A stretch of 64,000 bases of DNA, taken from NCBI GenBank assembly GCA_021234155.1, contig JAJEKV010000027.1, positions 8,168,873 through 8,232,872 of the forward strand. Direction: 5' to 3'. This DNA comes from Isoetes taiwanensis (Eukaryota; Streptophyta; Lycopodiopsida; Isoetales; Isoetaceae). The notes under the pieces are model-generated. The model did no database searches, was not told the DNA's origin, and worked only from the letters and a program-made list of their open reading frames with translations. The stretch's first letter is position 1. Each line of letters opens with the position of its first letter. Below, one piece after another: positions 31,609 through 42,169 of this stretch. Both the position numbers and the translations under genes were made by a program.

Positions 31609-34600
31609 TTTCCTGCAGCCTGGGGTTGATTCTTTCTTGCTTCTTTGTTGTCTGAGCAGAACCTTCCTGCAGCCTAGAGTCCGTGATTTGTTTTTCTAAC
31701 CTTGAAAGCTTGAGCGACCAAAGACCTTTCTGCTATCATCGATTTAGGCATGATCATTTCTCCATTTAAATAATTTAGTTTGTATCTTGGCTTGCTTTAA
31801 ATACCGGTATTCCTTCATGAAAAGTTTGATTCTGATCCATTTATGAAGAGGGTCTGTGCCTTTTGGTTTCTGCAACTTGATATCCAAGAGCAAAAGGAAA
31901 GCATGATAGAGCTACCATGCCTGAGGCATTTCATCAGCTCCCGAGCATCCACCACTCTACAATACCCATCAGCCGGCTTCGGATTCGGGACCCTTGAGAC
32001 ACTGCGGGTCTCTATGTCTATCGGATCTGCTGATTCATTCAAGATTTTTTTGGGGATACGAGGCCTGTGTTATCCTGGCAATTCCTTCTTCCATGGGTTG
32101 CCTTGGGATATCCGCTTCCAGTATCCTCTAATCTTGAAAATTTAAAGGGTTTAAAAAGTTCTTTTGTGGTTTTCCTGATCGGATGTTGGTGGTGGTATAA
32201 ATCTTGAGTTGCTGCTCATTTTTTGGTGGTATTGTCATGTTTTCTTCGATTGTTGTCCTCGTCTTTTTGTCGTAGTTATGGTTTTTCTTTGATGGCCTAT
32301 CTAATGCTTTGTTCATCTTGGTTTGAGTTGGGAGTCTCTCATGGTTATTTTCTTCCTTTGTGCTTAAACTAACAGTTTTTCATAGGTTTAGCGTCATCTA
32401 TGTTGGACTAGGTTTTTTCCCTTGCTTTCTATGGTTATTATTGGGCGTTAAAGGTTCATCGGTTTCGATGTCTTGAATATTTTGGGATTTTTTTGGGTGG
32501 ATGTTTATTTTATTTTGGCTAATAAGTTGTTTCTTTGTGGCCTATTTTCCTTACTTCTCCAATCATCCCATACTCCTATACTTCTAAATAGACCTTGTTT
32601 TGCTAGATTGACCTCAAGATGATATCTTTGTCTTTAAACAAAGTAGGTAAAGTCACTTCCAAGGGGTTTAGAAGGTTTTTATGGTTTTTCTTTGCATATG
32701 TTCTTGTTGGATAAAGGTTGGGTAGTTCTCGTATTTTGGGTAGTGGTTTGGTCCATTTTCTTGGTCTCGATTTGTAATTAGAGTAGTAGATTGGTCGGAG
32801 TGATGTTTTTTTCTTTGGTGGCCTGTTCTAATTTCCTTGTTCACCTAGCTTAAGTTGGCTGGTTTGTTATAGATCCACCCCTGTTGCAATAGTTTGTCTC
32901 CTTCATATCATCAGTGTCGGTGATGTTAGATTGTTTTTTTTTTCCTCTAATATATGGTCGCACAACTTTGGGTTTATGTATCTTTCTGGCCCTCATATCT
33001 TTAAAATTTTTGTATGTTTGGGTGGCTTTTTGTCTCCTTTTTGGTGAGCTTAAGGTGTTGTTGATGCAATGGTTCTATGTCATAGAACCATCAAACTTTG
33101 GAAGACGACATATCTTTGGCCTGTTTTTATCAGATTTTTTTCTTTTTTTTTCTACCGTTCTCTATATATTGCCATTGTCTTCCAGTTCATTCCTATCGGC
33201 CTTCTCTTTGAGCATTTCCTTTCTTCCTTCTTGTTGTTCTAGTTTTTCCCTACTTACTTTGTTTATGGTGTTAGAGTCCTAGTTTTGTTTGGGTAACGTA
33301 GTTCAAATTTGTTAGGTAACGTTGTTCAAATTTGGCGTGTCGCCTCTTTATGAGGTTTGTGCTTTTTACCTTTTTCTATGTTATGTTCAGAAGTTCAAAA
33401 TTTTCTTGTATAACTTTTCGTTCTTGTTTGTGTGCTTTTTAATTCTCTATGTAAAACCAATTTCGGATTTCTAAACATATATAATCGAGAGTTTGATTTT
33501 TTATTTCTGTTCCGCGCAATGAATTTTTCTGGGCCGCAATCTAAATTTATATTTTGATGCCACGTGTTCTCGAGAGAAATCTAAATGGACGTCTGACAGT
33601 GAGAAGCTCCAAGGTACGGCAGCGGAAGTGGCGAGATATGGCGGTGTAACCAAGCTTCTCAATCTACCATAGCAACATTATGGCAGAGTCTTCTCTATGC
33701 TCATAGCCAGAATATGAATACGGTGTTTCTGGCATATAAAATTCCTAAATTTGATGTATCGGAGGCATATCATACTTGATTATTGCACTGGAGGCAGAGG
33801 CAGGTCGCAAAGGCTTTGAGGAGAATTTGGCCAAATTTGTGGAAGTTGTTCTTGCTCATGGGGCTCTTGAGGCTTTGAGTTTTCTTGCATGTTGCCGCGA
33901 CCGTCGTGATTTTTATTAAGGTAAGAAAAAAAATTGAAGGGCTTTACCGACATCGATATTTGTTTGAATGGCGTTTTCCATCTGTGAGTGATGGCAACAG
34001 TAGCTATGGGCGATGTCAAATAATATTTTGAAGCCTTTGAGCTGTTCGTGACTTAGGCCCTGTGAAGGTTCTGTTGTGTATTTCTACCTGTCTGTTAAGG
34101 GTCATGGTTAGAAGCTCTATCATGCCTTTTTCCAGTTTTGCCAATGCCCGCGCCTCACAAGAACCGCCTCGCACTTCTTATTACTCAGATTTTGGCGCCT
34201 CAGCCTAGACCGAACTATCCGAAAGCACCGTGCCTTGCTTTTATGACTTTAGTCTTTAGTGTTCATTTTCCCACATAGATTTGTCGATAATGTTTTCCTT
34301 CTCGGCTCCAGTTCGAATGGGGCATTTGCCCGTTTCGTTTTTTTCTTCGTGTGGTAACTACTATTATGCCAACGGGTCTATAACTAACTAGGAACATAGT
34401 TGTTCTTGCTTGCTAGCTTCAGTATTTTCATTTTCGTGCACCCTGTATTAGCACAGGCAGAGACAAATGCAAATGCTTTTCGAGAATTTCAAGCTTATAG
34501 ATCAATTTTTAAGTTGAATTTGTTTATGCACCACCTTATTAAACTTCCAACTCAGACTATCGACAATTGTTCTCTCAATTTAAGATGTCGTTGAAAACAT

Positions 34601-35252
34601 CTTTATTGTGTTGCGAATTGGTTTATATTGAAACATATATATATATAAGACATGGTTTTACTTATAATAGATGAACTCCACGAGGCATACAACAGGAAAC
34701 CCCATCTAGCCTATCTCAAATGAACTTCAAGAACTCTCCGGCTACAATTTGGCATGCTGCCATCTAGTCGAGCTGGCTCGTTGTTTGCAAGAATTTAGTT
34801 GCAGTTCATGAAAGTTCTTTTGTAGAAGAGAGTAGATTTACCCATACTATATTTTTCCTCATCCAATTATATAAAAACGCCATTCATCACAATAAGGTTC
34901 CCAAATTATCCAGTCAGTAAGGTTTTGGCAAAGGTTGGGAGAGAAATGGGGGTTAGGGTTTCGTGTTTGTTTTTTTAGTCTGGGTATGGTTTGATGGTAG
35001 AGATTCGTGGTAGGGCTGGTCCGAGCATGGCGGGCGACTGATGCTCGCCCCTATTTGCTGGAGGAGATGGCGGCCATGCCGGGCGGCCAGATGCTGCTCC
35101 TGCTGGCCTGGAGGCTCCCTGGCATATGCCATGCCAAAAAAGGCCCTGGAATTTTGGCCGATGCTTCATAAAGACGAGCTCTGTGGATTCTTTGATGCAC
35201 ATCATTTTGCAGCTATGGCAACTCCGTCTTCTCCAGCAGGTATTGCTTAGTT
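31609..35252. other. Long T-rich non-coding stretch
   Basis: The stretch is strongly T-rich on the plus strand, with many short open frames that are hydrophobic only because of T-rich codons (for example 32914-33282). None shows a family motif. The words 'ttcctgcagcct' and 'cttgcttctttgttgtc' occur twice near 31610-31675. It could be an untranslated or intronic part of a diverged gene or old repeat DNA. I see no promoter or RNA gene that I can support. Confidence 0.5.
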
Positions 35253-35861
35253 TTGGAGATGTTTCTTCATAAGCTAGCCAGGGGTGTGTCCAAGGGGTGT
35301 GTCGATGCTGAGGGGAGGGCTCCTGAGAGTAGCACAGTGGCAGCATGCCGTGGTTTATGGGAGGGCTTCAAGTTATGTGAAGATGCCAATATGCACAGGA
35401 GCAGCTTTGAGGAGGTTCCACAGACTGCTGCTGCTGATGGGGATGAGGAGGCACACGATTTCGAGGTTGTAAATTCGGTTGACACTCATGTTGTTCCAGC
35501 TCAAGATCCAGTTACAGATAGGGGAGAGCTGCCTTTGCCTTTCCAGTTCACTAGCAAGGTTTCTGTTTTCGAAGACAGGGGGCCTGGGAAGCAGGTATTT
35601 CCTGGAAGTAAGAAGTTGGCATTAAAGAAGAAAATTGTCACGAGGCCTCCAAAGGCATCTATTGGAGAGAAAGATCAGCCATCTTCCTTGGACGCTAGTG
35701 TGACCGGGGCCAAAGATAGGTGGAGTGGACGATGGGATGGTGTATACACCGTCAAGAAGTTCTTAGACAATGAGTGCCTCAAAGGGAATAGTCGGGCTTT
35801 AGAGAGGGGATCCCACTTGGATCACCTTCATGTGTGCAAGCAGGTGATGAAAGTAGCGTAA
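35253..35861 (+). CDS. Unrecognised 202-codon open frame
   Basis: The frame is uninterrupted from ATG at 35253 (MEMFLHKLARGVSKGCVDAE) to the stop at 35859. That is long for this AT-rich neighbourhood, and it is less T-biased than its surroundings. The protein is mixed: an N-terminal half rich in Ala/Glu with an acidic patch (TAAADGDEEAHDFEVVN), then a basic stretch (GSKKLALKKKIVTRPPKA) and a C-terminal SGRWDGVYTVKKFLDNECLK. No signal peptide, membrane segment or known domain is seen. Upstream, 35041-35250 is also open in another frame and ends close to a possible donor 'cagcaggtattg', so this may be an internal exon of a larger gene. The start chosen is only the first ATG of the frame. It could equally be a fragment of an old element. 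Confidence 0.35.
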   Translation: MEMFLHKLARGVSKGCVDAEGRAPESSTVAACRGLWEGFKLCEDANMHRSSFEEVPQTAAADGDEEAHDFEVVNSVDTHVVPAQDPVTDRGELPLPFQFTSKVSVFEDRGPGKQVFPGSKKLALKKKIVTRPPKASIGEKDQPSSLDASVTGAKDRWSGRWDGVYTVKKFLDNECLKGNSRALERGSHLDHLHVCKQVMKVA

Positions 35862-36216
35862 ATTGTGCCCAAAGATCAAATCATCAAAAAGCTTGATCAA
35901 GGCCTTTGCAAATAATTAATCCGCAAAAAGCACGAGACTCTCGATCCCTTATAAATATAAATCCTTATAGGCCAGGCTAGACCTTTGCAATATCTCTCCA
36001 AAGGACCTTCCAAATTGTTGAGCAAGTCATCAAAATGAAGCGAAGCTCGTGGCTCATCAATTTCAAAACCCTCCATAAAGTCCAATTGAAATTTTCAAAG
36101 GTGATGTTATAACTAGCTTTAAGGCCATGATGCATAAAGCTTATGTCAAAGTTAGAAAAATCCCCATTTATAGGACTGAGTTGGTGAAGAGAAATGTTAC
36201 ATGCTGCCAAGGGCCA

Positions 36217-36302
36217 TAAATTTTTTTGTAGATATTACCTTCAATATTTTTTCCGGCCGCCGCGATAAATTTCTTGTAGATATTACCTTCAATATTTTTT
36301 CC
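36217..36302. repeat. Two-copy ~37-bp repeat around a GC-rich spacer
   Basis: 'tgtagatattaccttcaata' with flanking T runs occurs at about 36217-36254 and 36266-36302. The two copies are separated by the GC-rich word 'ggccgccgcga', which stands out in this AT-rich DNA. Confidence 0.85.
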
Positions 36303-36365
36303 AAGACCTTTTCAATTTCATACCTCTTGAGAATATGTTTTTGTCCCTATGCTGTCTAAATTTCA

Positions 36366-36482
36366 TGAGGGGTTTGCCTTTTTTGTTTCTCCCACAATTT
36401 GAAAGTTTCTCCCACTTTTCAACACGAGGGGTTTGCCTTTTTGTTCTCCCACAATTTGAAAGTTTCTCCCACTTTTCAACAA
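36366..36482. repeat. Two-copy 58-59-bp tandem repeat
   Basis: 'gaggggtttgcctttt' to 'ctcccacttttcaacac' occurs twice, head to tail, with one or two small length differences. Inside each unit the word 'tctcccac(a/t)(a/t)tt' is also doubled. Confidence 0.9.
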
Positions 36483-37812
36483 GTTCTTGTTCTCCTACAA
36501 CTCTAATTCGTACTATTTTCTTTTCTTCCCTTTTCTTTTTTATATATAGAATTTAATCTTACTATTCTGAGCCAAAACCTGTTTTCTACAGGCAAAAAAT
36601 TAGATGTGCCATCAAATTTATATCTAAACCTATTTAAAAAAAAAACACTTTTTGGGGCCTCAGCTTTTTAAAATAGCTGGGTTTGGGTTCGGGATAGCAT
36701 GCTCCAAGGGAAAAGCCTTTTTTCAGAGCATGGTCTCGGAGAATAGCTTGTTCTCTTCATATTTTCTGACCTCTGAATCTTTTCCTGAATATCCACTCTA
36801 TATCTTCACTCTTGGAACCAGGAACTGCAACATTCACTATGCCTCCATCTTTTGCCGAAATATTGGTTGCAAAACCCCATTGAAGTTCCTGGTCAGAGAT
36901 CAATTTCCACTTCAGTTTTGATGCTGTGAACTCCATGATATGCTTTTTATTGCTGGAATTTTTTGCAGCTTCTAAAGTTTGCTTGAGGGTTGTTTCATCA
37001 GCGCCAGTTTCAGATCTTCCCTTTTCCTGGCCATGCTACTGTCTTCCTCAGCCATTCTCTCTCTTCTTCCGCATTCATAGCCCCTTTTCCCCGCTCTCCT
37101 TATCTTTATGAGAATTGGCATCGGCCTTTTTGACACAACAATTATTCTGCATTTGTTTGTTGTCTATTATTTGAATCCATAGCCCTAAGGATTCGTAAAG
37201 CTTGCAAAAGATGTAATATATCCTCTTTCCATGCCCCCGCCCTCTTCTTACCTCATCCACCCATCCGCAAAAAAATATCTTGTGATGTCAATAGTTCGTG
37301 AGATAATTAGAGCCCCGCCCGTGATAATCGAGTTCGGGATTTGATCAAACTAGTGCTTTATCTCTGCAAGCTTTTGTAGCATCACAATCACTTAACATGG
37401 AGATTTGTCCTGCTCCCCTTTGTCATCATTTCTCATATTTGTTTGCATGCATATTTGCCATCTTTCAAAAGTACGCTAGCTTTTCATTTTTTTTCACCCC
37501 CCTCGTATTGACTTCATTGCTTAGAATTGCATTGATTTGCCATGCCCTAATATCTAGCTGCTTTATGTTAAAATCTAATTTAATGGGTATGAGAAATTTT
37601 GTCCTTTTTCTTGATGTGAGTTCACAATTTAGTTTCTAAAGCTTTATAGCATTTATCCTTTCTCCATTGGCATTTTTATGATTGATACATTGTGGTTATG
37701 GTTTGTCGCTAGAGAATTCTAGGCATTTGTAAAATGTTTTGCCTCCTCGTGTTTTAGGGTTCCCAAGGGCGTTTACTTAGACTGCGCATGGATCTTGCAT
37801 GTTGATCATCAT

Positions 37813-37980
37813 GGCATATCATAGCTAAATATCTTCATTTCAAATTCTTTTGAAACCAACTTTATATTCTGCCCTCTTTTTCCATGATTCTCATGTGGTA
37901 TATCATATCAAAATATCTTCATTTCAAATTTTTGAAATCAACTTTATATTTTGCCCTCTTTTTCCATGATTCTCATGTGG
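37813..37980. repeat. Two-copy 84-bp tandem repeat
   Basis: 'tatcttcatttcaaatt' to 'tccatgattctcatgtgg' is repeated at 37813-37896 and 37897-37980 with few differences. It lies just left of the larger 242-bp array. Confidence 0.9.
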
Positions 37981-38070
37981 CTTGGTAGCTTGGTTGTTGG
38001 TCTGAGTCTAGGTCCGGGTGCTTCTATAGCATATTTTTGTTTTGACGTATTTTTCCCCTTTTTTCATTCG

Positions 38071-38892
38071 GCAAGTCGTAGTTGCATTATTTGTTGTGCA
38101 CTTTGATAGATTTTTTAGCTAGGATTCAATTTATATTGTGGTTTTGTCCTTTCGCCTCACTTTCTCTATCATCTAGCTCATCTATCCTTTTAACTCTGAT
38201 TCTTCATTTTGCTTTATTAGCCAAGCCTCAGTCTTAAATGCCCCATCCCCTTAGATCCATGAATTACATTGATCTTTATTTTCTCCTTTTGTTGCACTAG
38301 TTCCTCTTGGAAGGCAAGTCGTAGTTGCATTATTTGTTGTGCACTTTGATAGATTTTTTAGCTAGGATTCAATTTATATTGTGGTTTTGTCCTTTCGCCT
38401 CACTTTCTCTATCATCTAGCTCATCTATCCTTTTAACTCTGATTCTTCATTTTGCTTTATTAGCCAAGCCTCAGTCTTAAATGCCCCATCCCCTTAGATC
38501 CATGAATTACATTGATCTTTATTTTCTCCTTTTGTTGCACTAGTTCCTCTTGGAAGGCAAGTCGTATTGCATTATTTGTTTGTGCACTTTGATAGATATT
38601 TTGGCTATACTTGATGTGCACTTTGACAGATTTTTTAGCTAGAGTTCGATTTATATGGTTGTTTTGTCTTTTTGCTTCACTTTCTCTATCATGTAGCTCA
38701 TCTATCCTTTTAACTCTGATTCTTCATTTTGCTTTATTAGCAAAGCCTCAGCCTTAAATGCTCCATCCTCTTAGATCGATAAATCACATTGATCTTTATT
38801 TATTATCTCTTTTTGTTGCACTAGTTCCTCTTGGAAGGCAAGTCATAGTTGCATTATTTGTTGTGCACTTTGATAGATATTTTGGCTATATT
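38071..38892. repeat. 242-bp tandem array, 3.3 copies
   Basis: Units start with 'gcaagtcgta.ttgcattatt' at 38071, 38313, 38557 and 38838. The first two units are virtually identical over 242 bp. The third is more diverged and is 281 bp long because part of its start ('tgtgcactttga.agat') is doubled. The fourth is partial. Recent unequal exchange between units one and two is the simplest reading. Confidence 0.95.
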
Positions 38893-41570
38893 TGAAGAAA
38901 ACATGACAACAAGAGACAAACGTAATAAAAAACGTGGACACAACATCAGCATGGCATTGAATTCGATGTCGATAAGCACAAAGCTATACTTATTGCCATC
39001 AATTTGGACTCACTTGAGCTTGAATAAATTGGGTCCTGGCTTTCTGTTCCAACAAATCTCAGACGATTCCGGAGGATTCAGATGTCCATCTCAGGCTCAA
39101 AGTTCATTTTCGCTTTTCTCGGTTTACTTCAATTCCACTCAAAAGTCTCTTATTTTGCAAAACGACATGTTACATTTTGGCCTATTCCGTGTTTAATCTA
39201 TGTTTTCTAAACAAATTGTTATAATTCATCTTTGATGGCATTCCTCCGCCACCGCAGAAGATGATGTCTCGATTCATGCTAAGTCGTAATCTCATGATAA
39301 CTTCTAATGGAACTTATATGTTCGACCATAAACCACGGTAAATCATCAAAACCATCATCTCTCATACATATACTAAGATCCATATCTCGGGCAAGCACAA
39401 GAGCCCGGGGATGTGAGTCTTAAAACCCCATCGAAAAGAAAAAGATTGATGCAAGCTAGCTTGATTGATCTCCAAGCTCGTCCTCCTCAATGTCTCCAAA
39501 CTCTTGCCTTCTCAAAGCTTTCTCTAGAAAATTCCTTCATGCATGGACCTCTCGACCCCTTTGCAATTTCTTGCGCCTCAAAAGATCGCTTTTTAGCTCC
39601 GTGAATCAAACCGGCAGTAACATACATAGTATAGTCAATTCTAACCCAAAGATCACAATTTTTGTCATAACTTTCACATGCAAATATGTTCGCATGATTT
39701 GACTCCATCTAGAAAGCTTATTCAGAAGTCTTTCCAATAAAAGAAAAATCACCTAAAAAGGGTCTCGAGTCGCCGAGATATGATGCTTCAAAACTTTGGG
39801 CTCCAAAACTGCCCAGAATTGCTTCCGGCCTTCATTCTCTGCAAGAGTCCTTTCTTCAAAGAGGCAAAACCCTGGACTCATGCTGCATGTATAAACCCTG
39901 GACTCATGTTGCATACATGCTATGCATGTGTACATCAGTACATAAATACATATATTGACCCATCAAGTGGCCGGGACTGCGTGACAAAATTGCGTACTAT
40001 GATCCAAATTTAGGTGGTGCCATCACGAGTCAACATTTGGGATTGTTTCCGACTTGGCGACCACATGGTTCGACAAGTGACTTGTTTCTTTTTATGTTGA
40101 TTTTTCTTTAGGCTAGGTAAATTTACATGCTTCCTTGTTTCATTGCATTTTCTTGGTCGTTTCCCATCATATCCCATATTGATCAACACATGTCATTTTT
40201 CTCCTTTAAACAGTTTGCACTTGACCTAGATGGTGATTATTTTTACCACAGTCGCTTCGGGTGAGTAAGATATTTCTAGCATTTTGTATGCAGATGTAGC
40301 CTTGTTCACTATCTCCAGCAATATGATTCTTGCATTTTCTTTTGTTCATGGGCATTCCTTTTAGATGCTTTTTATTATGGGTGGGTAGTCGATGTCATGT
40401 CATTTCATGTAGCTTCTAGTTTTATGTATTTTTCTTATGTAGTGTGTTTTTGTCATTGTTACAACTGCATAACCATGTGCTTTGTCAATTTTTGCAACCG
40501 CTTTTATTTCTTCCCTCAGATTGTGTGGTCGCCCATCACTTTTTAGTCTCGAATGTCCGCTTTGGCATACATTCATCTCTAAGTTCCAATCATTGCTCGA
40601 TAATGTTTCCTTGTCATGTTTCATCCCGTAGCTCTTGTGGTCCCTGGTTGTGCTTCATTTGCTCGTTACATCGCAATGCTCTTTTCAAGTTGCTCCAAGT
40701 TGCTCCATCCGTCTCGATTGCTTTTGGCATTCTTTTTTCAGACGGTTCTTAGTTGTAGTTTGTTCATTTGTCCAATTGCTCAATTTGTTCCTCTTACTCT
40801 TCTATTTCAACAAGAGTTTCTATGGCCTTGAAACCGCTTTTGTCCCATTTCGTCCGTGTTGCTCTATGGCTGGTTCCATCTATCTCGATTGCCTCTTGGC
40901 ATTCCCCTGCCTCATGGTATTCATAGTTGTAGTTATACATTTGTCCAAGTGCCCAATTTAGTTCCCTTGCCCATACATTTTCTGGGCAGTTCTTATCGCA
41001 TTGAGTCCTATTTGTCCTAACCTTGCTTTGTTTTGCTCTTGTCAAGTCATAGATATTGACATTTTTGGGATATAAATTAGTGTCTTGGTAGTAGTGTTTT
41101 GCCCTTCCACTATTTGACCTTCTTTTACCACCAAGCACCCTAAATTGTTCATTTTCTCGGTTTCATATCTTTAGTGTTGGCTGGCTGTGTATGATTTTTT
41201 TGTGCCTTTGTTCGCCTTCTAGTTAATTTGCTCACCCCTTGGTGCCATTTGCCTATTTAACCCATCTTAGTCCTTTTTAGTTCCTCCGAGGTTGTTGTTT
41301 CAGCTTGTTTTGCTCGGCCCGGTATTGTTTAGCAAGTTGTTCTCTCGAGTTTGTTAGCCCTCGGCTCCCGCCCGGCGATTGCTCCATTTAATTCATGGGA
41401 CTCATTGTTCCAGTTTTATAGTTCTATCACTTAATGGATTACTTAGATGCATCGCTTAGATTGCTTAATTAGTCTCGGGTCCCTTATTTAAGTCATCTTA
41501 TGCCCTCCATTGTACTCCATTTGTTCTAGCATGTGTCTTTTGCATCTCGTAGTCAAGTCGGATTTCAATA

Positions 41571-42045
41571 GGTTATATTGTTTCTATGCTTGAAAGTTTG
41601 CTTGGACCCTATGTACATAGGAATATTAGTCTTTGATTCTCGCAGTTGTTTTGTCATTATAGTACTCCAATCGTAGTTTGTTGGTGCGCTTTATTATTCA
41701 GAGTTGATTTCATGTACTTTTGTTTTGATCAGATAGTTTTGTTGATTATGTTCAATTTTTGTGTCTTGTTTGCTTAATTTATGCATTCCATTTGTCCCAT
41801 TCCTGTTTCTTGTTTGTTAATTTTGGTTGGTTGGGTAGGTTATATTGCTGCTATGCTTGAAAGTCTAATTGATCCATTGTGCATGTATGGTATAATGTGA
41901 GGGATATTGGTCGCTATTTTCATAGCATTTTGTCGCTATAGTATTCACTATAGTTTGTTGACACGCTGATTCTTGTTATGGTCGAGTCCGTTGATTGTGT
42001 TCGGTTTTTGTGTCTTGTTTGCTTTATGCGTTCCATTTGTCCTAT
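41571..42045. repeat. Two-copy diverged tandem repeat, period ~267 bp
   Basis: 'ggttatattg.t.ctatgct', 'tagtttgttg', 'ttgtgtcttgtttgctt' and 'attccatttgtcc' words recur in the same order at 41571-41805 and 41838-42045. Divergence is high, so the duplication is old. Confidence 0.75.
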
Positions 42046-42169
42046 AATTTAGATGTGTCTTATTTGTTAACTGTGGTTTGTTCGTATTTTTCATTACTTC
42101 AGCTATCCCTTTGTCCCATGGCATCTTGAGTTCCTTAGTTTTCGTGGACCCGCTATGGATGTCTCGCTA

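Larger units (their letters stand above)
35862..42169. other. T-rich non-coding stretch with several tandem duplications
   Basis: No convincing gene is found. Open frames are short and biased by T-rich codons. Separate entries list the tandem duplications at 36.2, 36.4, 37.8, 38.1 and 41.6 kb. Between 39.3 and 40.0 kb the sequence reads like repetitive LTR- or UTR-type DNA (minus-strand frame 39708-39487), but no ends or partner copy could be found. Confidence 0.45.

Noticed and set aside
32914-33282. 122-codon Phe/Leu-rich frame
   Set aside because: It reflects strand-wise T richness of 31.6-33.5 kb, with no motif and no plausible gene context.
39487-39708. Minus-strand frame ending in 'KEFSRESFEKARVWRH'
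   Set aside because: It reads smoothly but no domain is recognised. The surroundings look like repetitive LTR- or UTR-type DNA, and no transposon ends could be found.
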